NCBI RefSeq assembly: GCF_014654615.1
Contig: NZ_BNBB01000013.1
Coordinates: forward strand, 1 to 64,000
Source of the DNA: Streptosporangium violaceochromogenes
GTDB lineage: Bacteria; Actinomycetota; Actinomycetes; Streptosporangiales; Streptosporangiaceae
Direction: 5' to 3'
DNA: 64,000 nucleotides
Shown here one piece after another: positions 1 through 14,633 of the stretch (position 1 is the first letter of the stretch; each line of letters starts with the position of its first letter). The notes under the pieces were generated by a model, which had not been told where the DNA came from, made no database searches, and worked only from the letters and a program-made list of their open reading frames with translations. The translations under genes and the position numbers were made by a program.

Positions 1-60
1 GCACCGTGCCGCGTTTCCTCCCCGGCCTGAAGGCCGGGGTCTCCACGCTGGAGGATTAGA
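1..60. mobile_element. possible end of an IS200/IS605-type element
   Basis: A perfect 9-bp stem (20-28 CCCCGGCCT, 31-39 AGGCCGGGG) with a tiny GA/TGAA loop sits at the left edge, followed by TCTCC and a purine-rich tail. Short GC hairpins of this shape are typical just outside tnpB in actinobacterial IS200/IS605 elements. Any tnpB would lie outside the window, so this is only a suggestion; a plain rho-independent terminator without a U-tract is the alternative. Confidence 0.35.
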
Positions 61-615
61 TGAGGAACCCGGACTCGACCTGGGCGGGCCTGCCCGAGTT
101 GGACGCGTTGCGACCCCTCGTAGGGGCGATGAGGACTCGCAAACAAGGAGAACCAGTCCCGACCTCAGCCGGTCACCATGACAAAAGGTTCAGAGTTGAC
201 GTTGCTATCATGACGGGCAGTTGTTCCCTGGGCCTTCGACGGCCCCTGGGGTCGCGACGGACCGGTTCTCCTTGTGCAGTGTGTGAGAATCTGACACTCA
301 TCGCCCCTCCGGGATTCGTCCACAGGTTCCGGATTCGAGCCCGGGCCGTCCCGCCACTCCGACACTCAGGTCTCCCCCCCAAGGGAAAGGCCTGAGGCAT
401 GCCCGGAGCACACCACGGCGGGGCCAAGCGCCGTCAGAAGGATCGTCCCCGCACGCGGGTGAGCGGCGGCCTTTGGTGGCTTCCCCACAAACGGAGCCGC
501 GTAGCGTGCACCGTCTGCGACATGGCGCCGTCGGCCGGGAGGGGGAAGGGTGAACACTGCCGGGGCCGTCGTGCCGCGGCGCGCACATCGTTGGTCTACA
601 GGAGGGCTCGGTCGG
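61..615. other. non-coding stretch upstream of the carboxylase gene
   Basis: Apart from the 133-bp inverted-repeat element no gene is supported here. The open frames have no recognisable domain and no good ribosome binding site. The last 200 bases should contain the carboxylase promoter, but no clear -35/-10 pair is visible. AGGAGG at 600-605 is the likely ribosome binding site of the next gene. Confidence 0.5.
143..275. repeat. 133-bp element with inverted repeat ends (MITE-like)
   Basis: The segment begins with ACAAGGAGAACC (143-154) and ends with its exact reverse complement GGTTCTCCTTGT (264-275). The match continues imperfectly inward (AGTCCCGACC against GGTCGCGACGGACC). The interior encodes nothing convincing. 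No clear target-site duplication flanks it, so it may be a decayed miniature element or solo insertion-sequence ends. Confidence 0.4.
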
Positions 616-6072
<5,457 letters not shown>

Positions 6073-6127
6073 TCCACCCCGGCGCCGTGTTGAGGACGCC
6101 GCGTCAAGGACAAGGAGAGAGGCGCCG

Positions 6128-7120
6128 TCACAGGCCGACCCGCACGCCCCGGCCGCCGGCCAGGGCCGCCTCGACGACGGCCGCCGCCGCGGCCGCGTCC
6201 TGCACCCCGACTCCCACGCTGTTGAAGTAAACGACGTCGTAGTCCTCACGCCGCCACGCGCGTGCCCCGGCGACGATCTCCCCGAGCGGGATCAGGTCGG
6301 ACGCCGAGACGACGGAGCCGGAGATCGCCCGGACGATGGGCCCGGCGTCGTTCAGGGCGGTCGCCACGTCGTCGACGACCAGGGCTCCCGCCCGCGCCAC
6401 GAGCTCGGCGGGGACCTCGTGGCGGTCGGCGGCGAAGGAACCGATGCTGATCACGGTGGCGCCCGGGGCGAGCCAGTCGTCCTGGAGAACCGGATCCCTG
6501 CTGGTCGTGCAGCAGACCACGAGGTCGGCGCCGCGCACCGCGTCCTCGGCCGACGCGACCGCGGAGACCGCGAAGGCGGACTCCGCGTCAAGCGTGGCGG
6601 CCAGGGCGCGGCACTGGCCGGTGTCCGGACTCCAGATCCGCACGTCGCTCAGGTCGCGCACGCGGGCGATGGCCCGCACGTGCGCGCCGGCCTGCACACC
6701 CGACCCCAGGATCGCCAGGGAACGCGTTCCCCCGCCGGTCAGCGCGTCCACCGCGACGGCGCTGGCGGCCGAGGTGCGGATCGTGGTGATCGACGTCCCG
6801 TCCATGACGGCGACGGGACGGCCGTCCTCCGGGTCCAGAACGGTCACCAGGGCGGAGACGACGGGCAGGCCCCGCCCGCCGTTCGCCGGGTTGACGCTGC
6901 CGAACTTGCACACCGCGCCCATGTCGGGCGACAGCCGGGCCGCGTAGCAGAAGGACACCGCGTCGTCCCGCCCCGGAACGAGCAGACGCGGCGGCAGTAC
7001 GGCGCGGCTCAGGCCGAGTTCGGTGAAAGCCCGGCGCTGCGACTCGATCGCCAGGTCGACGCCGAACAGGGCGTGGACGTCCTCGGCGGACAGGACGAGA
7101 AGAGAGGCGCTCTGGGACAT
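6128..7120 (-). CDS. ornithine cyclodeaminase/mu-crystallin family protein (probable ketimine reductase)
   Basis: 330 residues. A Rossmann NAD(P)-binding motif (ILGSGVQAG) lies in the middle and the conserved active-site lysine in CKFGSVNP. The family includes ornithine cyclodeaminase, alanine dehydrogenase and reductases of cyclic imines such as piperideine-2-carboxylate and pyrroline-2-carboxylate. Next to an FAD amine oxidase and an HglS-type enzyme, a ketimine reductase acting on piperideine-2-carboxylate is the most economical reading, but this is inferred from context. ATG at 7120 has AAAGG just upstream; a longer frame to 7189 would overlap the preceding gene. It is the last gene of the three-gene minus-strand operon. 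Confidence 0.85.
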   Translation of the reverse strand: MSQSASLLVLSAEDVHALFGVDLAIESQRRAFTELGLSRAVLPPRLLVPGRDDAVSFCYAARLSPDMGAVCKFGSVNPANGGRGLPVVSALVTVLDPEDGRPVAVMDGTSITTIRTSAASAVAVDALTGGGTRSLAILGSGVQAGAHVRAIARVRDLSDVRIWSPDTGQCRALAATLDAESAFAVSAVASAEDAVRGADLVVCCTTSRDPVLQDDWLAPGATVISIGSFAADRHEVPAELVARAGALVVDDVATALNDAGPIVRAISGSVVSASDLIPLGEIVAGARAWRREDYDVVYFNSVGVGVQDAAAAAAVVEAALAGGRGVRVGL

Positions 7121-7185
7121 GTGTGCCTTTCCGGGACCCGAGGCGGTCCCACCCGTACGGTGGGCCACCCCCCGGGTTTCCCTTG

Positions 7186-8595
7186 TCAAGCGTCGGGTCC
7201 GGACGGCCGGATGAGGTCGCCGGTGAGACCGAGGGACGTGGCGACCCGGCTGATCGAGTCGCTCCGCTGCCGCTCATAGAGCGCGAACGGGTCGTGAACG
7301 TGGCGGCCGATCGCCCCCGCCATCCAGCCGGCGTCATAGCGGGCGGCCCGCCGGGTGGTGTCCCGGCCGCCTTCGCCGCTGAGATCGGACGGGAGGGTCC
7401 CGGCCGCGGAGCGGGGCAGGAAGTCCTCGTAGACGATGGGTTCGGCGTCCACCCAGCCCCCGTCGAGGAGGGCGAGCACGCTCGTGGGCCGCCGCGGGCC
7501 GTCCCGGGGGCGGTCCTTTCGCAGGCGGTAGGTGAAGAACGCCAGGTCCCGCTCGATGAGACCTCGCTCGGTGCCGGGCATGCCTTCCTCCCACACGTCG
7601 CGAGCGATCTCGTCGCGGCTGCCGCCGGGGCGCTCGGCCAGGCGGCGATCGACGACGGCGAGCAGCCCGTCGTAGTGGGCGCGGCCCTCACGGGTGAGCG
7701 CGACGCCCCGGGCCTCCACCTCGCCGAAACGCACCCGCAACGCCCCCGCGGTGACGCTGCCGTCGGGCTCTCGCAGGGCGCGCGGCTCGGCGAGGGCACG
7801 GAACGACGTCTGCCTGAGCAGCACGTCGGGGCCGTTCCAGCGGGGTGGCCCGTGGATGGTGCCGATCATCCGGATGCCGCGCTCCCCCATCCGCCGGTAC
7901 AGCTCGTCGATGTCGAGGACCCGGGGTGTCAGATGGTTGATGTGGGTGCCGCGCACACCGCCGATGTCGGCGGCGACCGGGGAGATGGCCTCCAGGGTCG
8001 CGTACCAGGCGCGGTCGACCGGTTCCGCCGACAGCTCGAACGAGCCCACCGCCAGCCGAAGGAAGCGTTCGGCGGCCTCCTCGGGCAGCTCGCCGTCGCG
8101 CTCCGCGCGGTCGGCCAGCTCCAGCAGCTCCGGCGGAAACAGTTCCCGGCCGGCGAGGAAGGTCTCCAGCCGCCGGCGCACGTCGTCGTCGAAGAAGCGC
8201 GGATCCGCCGGGGTCAGCAGGGAGGTGAAGACCCGGAACGGATGACGTTCGAGTTCGCCGGCGTCGATGGGCCTGAAGGCCGTGGACACCACCGGTACGG
8301 CGCGGGCCGCCTCCCGCAGGTCGTAGAAGCCGACCGGGTGCATGCCGAGTGCCCCGAAGATCCGGGCGACCTGGTTCAGCTCACCCGGCGTGCCGACCCG
8401 GACGGCGCCGTGCCGCTCGGCGGTGACCCGGCCGATCGAGCCGAGGCGCTCGGCCCCCGCGTGGTGCAGCGCGTCGGCGTTGACCTCGCGGGAGACATCG
8501 ACCAGGGTCGTGTAGGCGGGCACCTCCCTGCCGTACATCTCCGACATCCGCCGGGCGAACACCGCCCGGAGCTGCCACTGGCCGACCGTTTTCAT
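7186..8595 (-). CDS. hglS: 2-oxoadipate dioxygenase/decarboxylase (HglS/YdcJ, DUF1338 family)
   Basis: 469 residues, full length for the former DUF1338 family. The characterised member HglS is an Fe(II) enzyme that turns 2-oxoadipate and O2 into 2-hydroxyglutarate and CO2, the last special step of D-lysine catabolism. The signature ERHGAVRVG is present (His62 and Arg66, spaced as the metal-binding His and substrate-binding Arg of HglS). A second histidine cluster THINHLTP lies near 216-223 and an acidic ligand candidate in GEVEARG near 300. The gene lies 30 bases after the upstream oxidase gene and 65 bases before the reductase gene, so the three are likely co-transcribed under the divergent LysR protein. 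Confidence 0.85.
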   Translation of the reverse strand: MKTVGQWQLRAVFARRMSEMYGREVPAYTTLVDVSREVNADALHHAGAERLGSIGRVTAERHGAVRVGTPGELNQVARIFGALGMHPVGFYDLREAARAVPVVSTAFRPIDAGELERHPFRVFTSLLTPADPRFFDDDVRRRLETFLAGRELFPPELLELADRAERDGELPEEAAERFLRLAVGSFELSAEPVDRAWYATLEAISPVAADIGGVRGTHINHLTPRVLDIDELYRRMGERGIRMIGTIHGPPRWNGPDVLLRQTSFRALAEPRALREPDGSVTAGALRVRFGEVEARGVALTREGRAHYDGLLAVVDRRLAERPGGSRDEIARDVWEEGMPGTERGLIERDLAFFTYRLRKDRPRDGPRRPTSVLALLDGGWVDAEPIVYEDFLPRSAAGTLPSDLSGEGGRDTTRRAARYDAGWMAGAIGRHVHDPFALYERQRSDSISRVATSLGLTGDLIRPSGPDA

Positions 8596-8625
8596 GGAGG
8601 CGTCTCTTCGTCCGGCTGCCGGCGG

Positions 8626-9801
8626 CTAGACGATGTGGGTTTCCGGGCGGACCACCGCTCCGCCGGAGAAACGCCGGGCGGTCAGCGGGCCGACGTCGAC
8701 GAGGGGCGTCCGGCCGAGATGGAGATCACGGATCACCTCTCCGACGGCGGGGCTCTGCAGGAAGCCGTGCCCGGAGAAGCCCGTGGCGTACAGGAAGTTG
8801 GACGGCGTCACGGCCCGGCCGATGAGCGCGTTGTGGTCCGGCGTCACCTCGTACAGGCCGGCCCAGCCGTCGCGCAGCCCGACGTCGAGCAGACCGGGCG
8901 CACGGGTGCCGATCGCCTCGCTGAGCCTGGGCAGCCAGTCCTGGGAGTAGTCGAGGTGGAATCCGGGGTCCTGGTCGGGGTCGGACATGCCGATCAGCAG
9001 GCCGCGGCCTTCGCGGTGGAAGTAGAACGTCGTGGAGAAGTCGATGGTGAACGGCACCACCGGCGCGAGCTCGGGCAGGGGCTCGGTGAACATGACCTGA
9101 CGGCGTACCGGGGTCACGGGCAGGTCGACGCCGGCCATCTCACCGACCGCCTGGGACCAGGCGCCGGCGGCGCAGATCACGGTGCCGGTCTCGATCTCGC
9201 CACGGTCGGTCACCACGGTACGGACCTCGTCCCCCGCCGTCTCGATCCCGATGACCGTCGTCCCGGTCAGCAGCCTGGCGCCGCACCGCCGGGCGGCCGT
9301 GGCGTAGCCGAGGACCACCGACTCCGGGGTGCAGTGGCCGTCGTCGGGCGAGTAGACGGCGGCGAGAAGGCCGCCGGTGTCGATCAGCGGGGAGAGCCGC
9401 CTGGCCTCGGCGACGTCGATCAGCCGGCTGGAGACGCCGAGGTCGTTCTGGAGCTTGACGTCGCGTTCGAAGGACTCGACGTCCTTGCGGTCCGACAGCA
9501 GGAAGAGATATCCCACGCTGTGCAGGTCGATCTCCTGCCCGGGCCGTGTCCCGAAGCGGGAGAACGCCTCAAGGCTTCGGGCGCCGAGCTCTATGTTGAC
9601 CCGGTCGGAGAACTGGGCGCGGACACCCCCCGCCGCCTTGGACGTCGACCCCCCGCCCAGCTCCCCCCTCTCCAGGAGGACCACGTCGGTGACCCCGGCC
9701 TCGGCCAGGTGGAAGGCGATGCTCGTGCCGATCGCCCCACCTCCGATGATCACCACGTCGGCGCGGCCGGGCACGGTACGGGAGGTTTGCGAGACAGGCA
9801 C
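8626..9801 (-). CDS. FAD-dependent amino acid/amine oxidase (DAO family)
   Basis: 391 residues with an N-terminal dinucleotide-binding motif (VVIIGGGAIGTSIA) and the C-terminal GLYEVTPDHNALIG segment seen in sarcosine oxidase beta and related DAO-fold oxidases. It should oxidise a secondary or D-amine with FAD, releasing the imine and H2O2. With HglS and an imine reductase downstream, D-lysine or pipecolate are plausible substrates (inference). AAGGAG precedes both a TTG at 9804 and a GTG at 9801; GTG gives the better spacing. First gene of the operon, divergent from the LysR gene. Confidence 0.85.
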   Translation of the reverse strand: MPVSQTSRTVPGRADVVIIGGGAIGTSIAFHLAEAGVTDVVLLERGELGGGSTSKAAGGVRAQFSDRVNIELGARSLEAFSRFGTRPGQEIDLHSVGYLFLLSDRKDVESFERDVKLQNDLGVSSRLIDVAEARRLSPLIDTGGLLAAVYSPDDGHCTPESVVLGYATAARRCGARLLTGTTVIGIETAGDEVRTVVTDRGEIETGTVICAAGAWSQAVGEMAGVDLPVTPVRRQVMFTEPLPELAPVVPFTIDFSTTFYFHREGRGLLIGMSDPDQDPGFHLDYSQDWLPRLSEAIGTRAPGLLDVGLRDGWAGLYEVTPDHNALIGRAVTPSNFLYATGFSGHGFLQSPAVGEVIRDLHLGRTPLVDVGPLTARRFSGGAVVRPETHIV

Positions 9802-9980
9802 CAATGTCTCCTTCAGGCAGCGCGCGTCAGCGCGGAGGAAGGGGGCGTTTCAGCGGTTTCGGCGGCGGAGCGTCCGCCACCGGGAAGCGTTGCCGCGATG
9901 GGCGGCTGGCACCCATCATGGAGCTCCAGATCATTCACGTCTATTCACAATTTTTGAGGTTAATCTGTAAGATTCCCTGA
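9802..9980. promoter_or_regulatory. divergent promoter region between oxidase operon and LysR gene
   Basis: 179 bases between two divergent starts. An AT-rich block at about 9930-9980, unusual for this DNA, contains the direct repeat ATTCAC...ATTCAC (about 9935-9951) and several T-N11-A spacings, which is where a LysR protein would be expected to bind. No exact operator can be assigned. Confidence 0.45.
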
Positions 9981-10907
9981 ATGGACTGGTCGAGTGTGCA
10001 GCTACGGTCGCTGGTGGAGCTGGCCCGCCGGGGCACCGTCACCGCCGCGGCACAGGCTCTTGGCTACACCCCCGGCGCCGTGTCGCAGCAGCTCAGCGCC
10101 CTGGAGAGGGCCGTGGGGGTGCCTCTGCTGCGCAGAGTGGGACGGCGCCTCGAACTGACGGACGCGGGCGGCGCGCTCGTCCGCCACGCCGAGCGGATGC
10201 TTGAGATCGAGGCGGAGGCGGTGGCGACCCTCGAACGGAGCACCACCGAGATCGCCGGCTCCCTGGCGGTCGGAATCTTCGCGACGGCGGCCGCCGAGAT
10301 CCTGCCCCTGGCCCTCGGCCGGGTTGAGCAACGGCATCCGGACCTCGCCGTGCGCAGCAGGGAGATGGACGTCGACGAGGTCTACGACGCGGTGGCCTCC
10401 GGGGCGGTGGATCTGGCCCTGGGCATCGACTACCCCGACGTGCCCATCCGGCGCAACCCGAACCTGCGCGTGGTGCGCCTCTACCGCGAGCGGTTCTCAC
10501 TGGCGACGCCGCTCGCGGCCCTGGACGGGGTGGAGCTGATCGGCATCGCCGACACAGGGCCGCTGGGGTGGATCCTGCCTCCGGCGAAAAGCCATTACGG
10601 GCAGGCCGTCCGGACGGTCTGCCGGAGGTTCGGCGTCGAACCCGACGTGCGCCACGAGGTCACCGACACCGCCGCCTCGCTGGCCCTGGTGGAGACGGGA
10701 CTGGGCGTCACCCCCGTCACGGATCTGATGCTGCGCCTGCGTCCCTCACGGCTCAGCGTCGTCCGGCTGGCCGAGACGTTCGAACGGCACATCGTGGCCA
10801 TCGTGCGCACCTCCGCCGAGCGGCGACCGTCCGTGGCCGCCCTGGTCGGCGTGCTGCGAGAGCTCGCGGCCGACGACACGGGGCCGGGAGAGGATCCGGA
10901 CTCCTGA
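9981..10907 (+). CDS. LysR-type transcriptional regulator
   Basis: 308 residues. The N-terminal winged helix-turn-helix covers residues 5-65 (TVTAAAQALGYTPGAVSQQLSAL is the recognition region), followed by a periplasmic-binding-protein-like effector domain (about 90-300). Position and divergent orientation argue that it controls the oxidase-HglS-reductase operon on the other strand, probably in response to a pathway intermediate. ATG at 9981 begins directly at the HTH domain; no strong ribosome binding site is visible. Confidence 0.85.
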   Translation: MDWSSVQLRSLVELARRGTVTAAAQALGYTPGAVSQQLSALERAVGVPLLRRVGRRLELTDAGGALVRHAERMLEIEAEAVATLERSTTEIAGSLAVGIFATAAAEILPLALGRVEQRHPDLAVRSREMDVDEVYDAVASGAVDLALGIDYPDVPIRRNPNLRVVRLYRERFSLATPLAALDGVELIGIADTGPLGWILPPAKSHYGQAVRTVCRRFGVEPDVRHEVTDTAASLALVETGLGVTPVTDLMLRLRPSRLSVVRLAETFERHIVAIVRTSAERRPSVAALVGVLRELAADDTGPGEDPDS

Positions 10908-10979
10908 GACGGCGCGTCCACGGCCGCCGCCCGGCCCGCCGCCGTCCGACGCCGGGGAGGATCAGGACTCCTGAGACGG
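10890..10979. repeat. 23-bp direct repeat at the end of the LysR gene
   Basis: The sequence GAGGATCCGGACTCCTGAGA with CGG following (10890-10912), which includes the LysR stop codon, recurs at 10957-10979 with one mismatch, 67 bases on. It looks like a local duplication of the gene end in the gap between two convergent regulator genes. Confidence 0.6.
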
Positions 10980-11026
10980 GGCACCGGCCCTCACCCGGGG
11001 CGCCGCGGCCGGGCCCGCCCCCCGGA

Positions 11027-11935
11027 TCACAGCGCGACCAGATGGTCCGCCTTCCGTGGGACGGCCTGGCGCAGAGCCGCCAGGAAATCCCTCAGCACCG
11101 GGTCCGTGTCGCCCTCCCGGTGGATCGCCAGCACGGTGCGATGGGCGGCGGCGTACGACAGCAGCGGCACGGCGGATATGCGCTCGTCGGGCACGTGACC
11201 GAGCGCGGGCACGACCGCGACACCGCCCATGTGGGCGACCAGCTCGCGGACGACGTCATAGTCGTTGCTGCGGAAGGCGATCGCGGGGGTGAACCCGGCG
11301 AACGCGCACAGCCGGGCCAGCGAGAGATCCCCGGCCGTACCCTCCCTGCTGGTGATCCACAGGCGGCCGGCCAGCCGCGGCAGGTCCGGCGGCCCCGTCT
11401 CGCCGGACGGGCGCAGCAGAAGCAGATCCTCCCTGACCAGGGGGAGCGTCCTGACCCCCGCGGGCCACTGCCGGGGGCTCAGCCCGTACTCGTAGACCAG
11501 CGCGACGTCGAGCCCGCCGTCGACGAGCGCGCCGAGCGACTTCTCCGGCTCGCCGTCGTCCAGGGTGATCTCGACACCGGACCGGCGCCGCCGGAAACCG
11601 GACAGCGCCGCGGGCACCAGACGGACGCTCGCCGTCGTGAAGCTGCCCACCCGCAGCCGCCCGCTCAGTCCCTTCGCGAGCCATCGCACCTGGGAGTTGA
11701 ACTCGTCGACGCCGGCGAGCATCCCCCGGCTCAGCTCGGCGAGGCGGTGCGCGACCGCCGTGGCCCGGATACCGCGTGCCTCACGCTCGAAAAGCGCCAG
11801 GCCGGTCTCTCTCTCCAGAGCGGCGATCTGCTGCGACACCGCCGACGCGGTGTACCCGAGTTCCCGCGCGGCCATGGCGAACGAGCCTGTCCGGTGGACG
11901 GCCTGGAAGGTCAGCAGATGGTGCAGCTTGTACAT
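11027..11935 (-). CDS. LysR-type transcriptional regulator
   Basis: 302 residues from ATG at 11935 (MYKLHHLLTF), with GAGAGGG upstream. The HTH lies at 8-60 (GSFAMAARELGYTASAVSQQ), followed by an effector-binding domain. A longer frame to 12037 only adds an Arg/Pro-rich leader. It lies 153 bases after the GntR gene on the same strand, next to the MmgE/PrpD gene, so it may belong to the same regulatory circuit; the target is unknown. Confidence 0.85.
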   Translation of the reverse strand: MYKLHHLLTFQAVHRTGSFAMAARELGYTASAVSQQIAALERETGLALFEREARGIRATAVAHRLAELSRGMLAGVDEFNSQVRWLAKGLSGRLRVGSFTTASVRLVPAALSGFRRRRSGVEITLDDGEPEKSLGALVDGGLDVALVYEYGLSPRQWPAGVRTLPLVREDLLLLRPSGETGPPDLPRLAGRLWITSREGTAGDLSLARLCAFAGFTPAIAFRSNDYDVVRELVAHMGGVAVVPALGHVPDERISAVPLLSYAAAHRTVLAIHREGDTDPVLRDFLAALRQAVPRKADHLVAL

Positions 11936-12088
11936 GTCCCTCTCCCGGCCCGCCTCACCCGGCCGGGGGGGCGGGGAACGGCGAACGGGCACGCCCCGGG
12001 CGGGCCGGCCCGATCGGTGAACCCGGCCGGCGAGCATCGGCCGGGGTCCGCCGGCGAGTCCCCGGACGAGGGGGCGTTCCGGCCTGCC

Positions 12089-12853
12089 CTAGCCGGCCCG
12101 CGGGGACGAGGCGGGTTCCGGGTGAGCGAGCAGCGCCCGCGCGGTCCGCTGCCCGCGGCTGAGTTCCTCGGACCATATGTTCTCCAGATAGGCCAGGTGC
12201 TCGTCCATCTCTCTGACGACACACGCGAGGTCCTTGCTCCGGATCGCGTCGAGCAGCCGTCCCAGCGACCCCAGCGCCCACATCGACTCGTCCGGCGGCG
12301 CGTCGCGCAGGGCCAGGTCCTTGGCGAGCCGCACCTGCCGCAGGAGGTTCTGCACCTGGCTGAGCAGCACCTGGTTGTGGGCGGCCCGGGCCATGGCGAT
12401 CTGGAACCGCTCGTCGAGCTGCATGAAGCGCTGCCGGTCCGCGACGCTCTCGCGCAGCAGGTTCAGTGTGGTGGTCATCGCCCGTACGTCCTCTTCGGTG
12501 GCCCGCATCCCGGCCAGCTGAGCGATGTTGATCTGGATGACCCGCCGCGCCTCAAGGACATCGGTGACCTCGCTGACCCGCAGCCGCCAGCCGTCGTCGT
12601 TGAGTTGCGCGGGCACCGTGTCGGAACGGACGAAGATGCCGCCCACCGCGCCGGGGCGAACCTCCAACACCCCCGCCTGGACAAGAACCTTTACCGCCTC
12701 TCGGAGGGTAGGCCGACTGATGTCCATCTGGCGCGCGAGCACCCGCTCCGAGGGGAGCCGATCAGCTACGGACAGGTCGCCGGCACGGATGGCGTCGGTG
12801 ATCTGCCGAACCGCCTCTTGGAAGGGATGCCTTGTCCTTACAGGGGAAAACAC
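12089..12853 (-). CDS. GntR-family (FadR subfamily) transcriptional regulator
   Basis: 254 residues. The N-terminal winged HTH has the family hallmark LPSERVLARQMDISRPTLREAV (positions about 33-54), and an all-helical FCD effector domain with HNQVL and HLAYLENIW segments follows. It is divergent from the MmgE/PrpD gene and probably represses it, like FadR-type regulators of organic acid catabolism. The start is GTG at 12853; no ribosome binding site precedes it, so the mRNA may be leaderless. Confidence 0.85.
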   Translation of the reverse strand: MFSPVRTRHPFQEAVRQITDAIRAGDLSVADRLPSERVLARQMDISRPTLREAVKVLVQAGVLEVRPGAVGGIFVRSDTVPAQLNDDGWRLRVSEVTDVLEARRVIQINIAQLAGMRATEEDVRAMTTTLNLLRESVADRQRFMQLDERFQIAMARAAHNQVLLSQVQNLLRQVRLAKDLALRDAPPDESMWALGSLGRLLDAIRSKDLACVVREMDEHLAYLENIWSEELSRGQRTARALLAHPEPASSPRAG

Positions 12854-12929
12854 GACTCAAGACTAGCAACAGCCGACCCCGCGCGCACCGGTGCCGCATC
12901 GCTTTTCCCCCACCGGGGACACACCGGGA

Positions 12930-12943
12930 GTGGTACGCGCCAC
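12930..12943. promoter_or_regulatory. candidate GntR operator in the GntR-MmgE gap
   Basis: GTGGTACGCGCCAC is a short inverted repeat (GTGG-N6-CCAC) located 50 bases before the MmgE/PrpD start in the divergent gap. FadR-type operators often have TGGT/ACCA-like arms. The match is weak and such words are not rare in GC-rich DNA. Confidence 0.25.
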
Positions 12944-12992
12944 GGGGATCCGGTGTTTCCTCCAAAGCCGGGGCGTGGCAGGCTGTTTAACC

Positions 12993-14381
12993 ATGACGAC
13001 TGCCTCCTTTGCCCTGGCGGACTTCGCGGTCGCGCTGCGGTCCGCCGAAATCCCCCACGACGTACGCCACAGGGCGACGCTGCTCGTCCTCAACGCCGTC
13101 GGGCTGGGGATCGCGAACGCCGATCACCCCTCGGTCGTCGCCGCGCGCTCGGTCGGGCGCACCGAGGGGTGCAGCACCACATGGGGGGACGGCACGCCCC
13201 GGGGGGAGTCAACGGCCGCGCTGGCCAACGCCGTCGCCGTCCACATCTCCGACTTCGACGACACCCACCCGGAGGGGGGCCTCCACCCCGCCGGCGTCGT
13301 CGTCCCCGCCGTACTGGCCGTCGCCGAGCAGGAGGGCTGGAGCGGGGATCAGGTCGTGCGGGCGACGGTGGCGGGCCTGGAGGTGATGGCGCGCATCGCG
13401 TCGGCCGCCCCGCACCGGTTCACCCTGCACGCCCTGCACGCCTCCTCGGTCTGCGGCACGGTCGCGACCGCCGCGGCCGTGGCGATGGGCCTGGGACTCG
13501 ACGGCCGCCGGGTGGCCGACGCCATGGGCATCGCGGCGAGTCAGTCGAGCGGCATCCTGCAGACCGTCATCGAAGGCGGCGATTTGAAGTCGTTCCACCT
13601 CGGCTGGGCCGCGCTGTCGGGCATCTGGGCCGCCCGGCTGGCCGCCGCCGGGCTCACCGGCCCGCACGCGGTCCTGGAGGGCGAGCAGGGCCTGTTCGCG
13701 GCCTTCCTCGGATCGCGGGCGCTCGGCGAGGTCGATCTGCCGCGCCTGACGCGCGGGCTGTTCGAGGAGTGGGAGACCACCCGGGTGGTCATCAAGCCGT
13801 ACCCGTGCTGCCACTTCACACACGCGCCGATCGACGCCGCCCGCCGGTACGCGCGTGAGCACCCGCCCGTCGACGCCGCCGCGCTCAGGCGGATCGCGTC
13901 GGTGGAGTGCCGCGTTCCCCGTGAGGCGGTGCACGTGGTGTGCGAGCCGGCCGCGGACAAGCTGACGCCCGCGTCGGGTTACGCCGCCAAGTTCAGCCTT
14001 CCCTACTGCGTCGCCGTGGCGCTCCAGAACGCGACGGTGCAGACCGCCGACTTCCTGCCGCCGGCCGGGGAGCCGTTCCGGATCGCGGCGGGCACCGCCG
14101 CGCTGATGAGCCGGATCGGCTACACGGTCGACCCGGATCCGACACTCGCGCACAGTTACGGGGCCGAGGTCGTGGTGCGCCACGTCGACGGCGGCGAGTG
14201 GTCCGCCCGCGTGCTCCACCCGACCGGATCGTCGCGGAACCCCGTCCCGGACAGCCTGGTGACGGACAAGTTCACCGATCTCGTCCGGCCGTCACGCGGC
14301 GCGGAGCGGACCGCGCTCCTGCTGCGGCGGTTGCTGGCGCTGTCGTCGGCACCGGACGTCGCCGGCGTGCTGCGGGGGTAG
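12993..14381 (+). CDS. MmgE/PrpD family protein
   Basis: 462 residues covering the MmgE/PrpD fold (2-methylcitrate dehydratase, cis-aconitate decarboxylase and similar enzymes). Visible features are an N-terminal helical domain with ISDFDDTHPEGGLHPAG, typical of the family, the FHLGWAA segment, and KPYPCCHFTH in the second half. It probably dehydrates or decarboxylates a small tricarboxylic or related acid, but many members are of unknown function. ATG at 12993 is chosen because the domain starts directly there; the frame extends to 12891 without conservation. It is likely controlled by the divergent GntR protein. Confidence 0.85.
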   Translation: MTTASFALADFAVALRSAEIPHDVRHRATLLVLNAVGLGIANADHPSVVAARSVGRTEGCSTTWGDGTPRGESTAALANAVAVHISDFDDTHPEGGLHPAGVVVPAVLAVAEQEGWSGDQVVRATVAGLEVMARIASAAPHRFTLHALHASSVCGTVATAAAVAMGLGLDGRRVADAMGIAASQSSGILQTVIEGGDLKSFHLGWAALSGIWAARLAAAGLTGPHAVLEGEQGLFAAFLGSRALGEVDLPRLTRGLFEEWETTRVVIKPYPCCHFTHAPIDAARRYAREHPPVDAAALRRIASVECRVPREAVHVVCEPAADKLTPASGYAAKFSLPYCVAVALQNATVQTADFLPPAGEPFRIAAGTAALMSRIGYTVDPDPTLAHSYGAEVVVRHVDGGEWSARVLHPTGSSRNPVPDSLVTDKFTDLVRPSRGAERTALLLRRLLALSSAPDVAGVLRG

Positions 14382-14633
14382 GGGCCCGGGGCCCTGTGGC
14401 CGTCCGCCGGGCCTTTTCCCGGTGACGTCACAGGGGCCACAGGCCCACCACGGACCGCCGTCCCCGGCCCGCGACGCGGACGGCCCCCGGCGTAAGGGTT
14501 GTCGACCGAGACCAACCAGTACGACCAGGGGCCTGAACGCCGCTCCACCGTGCCGCGCCGTCGTCAGCCCAGACACCGGCCTACGCCGGACGGGTGACCC
14601 GTGCCGGCGAGGCGTACGGCGGCTCTCCCGCGT

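Noticed and set aside
60..395. 111-codon frame at the left edge
   Set aside because: No ribosome binding site or recognisable domain, and it runs through the inverted-repeat element.
6073..6127. CGGCGCC/GGCGCCG pair between convergent genes as a terminator
   Set aside because: Loop of more than 30 bases and no U-tract; such words are frequent in this DNA.
7123..9957. 944-codon plus-strand frame over the HglS and oxidase genes
   Set aside because: Antisense shadow; three recognised genes lie on the other strand.
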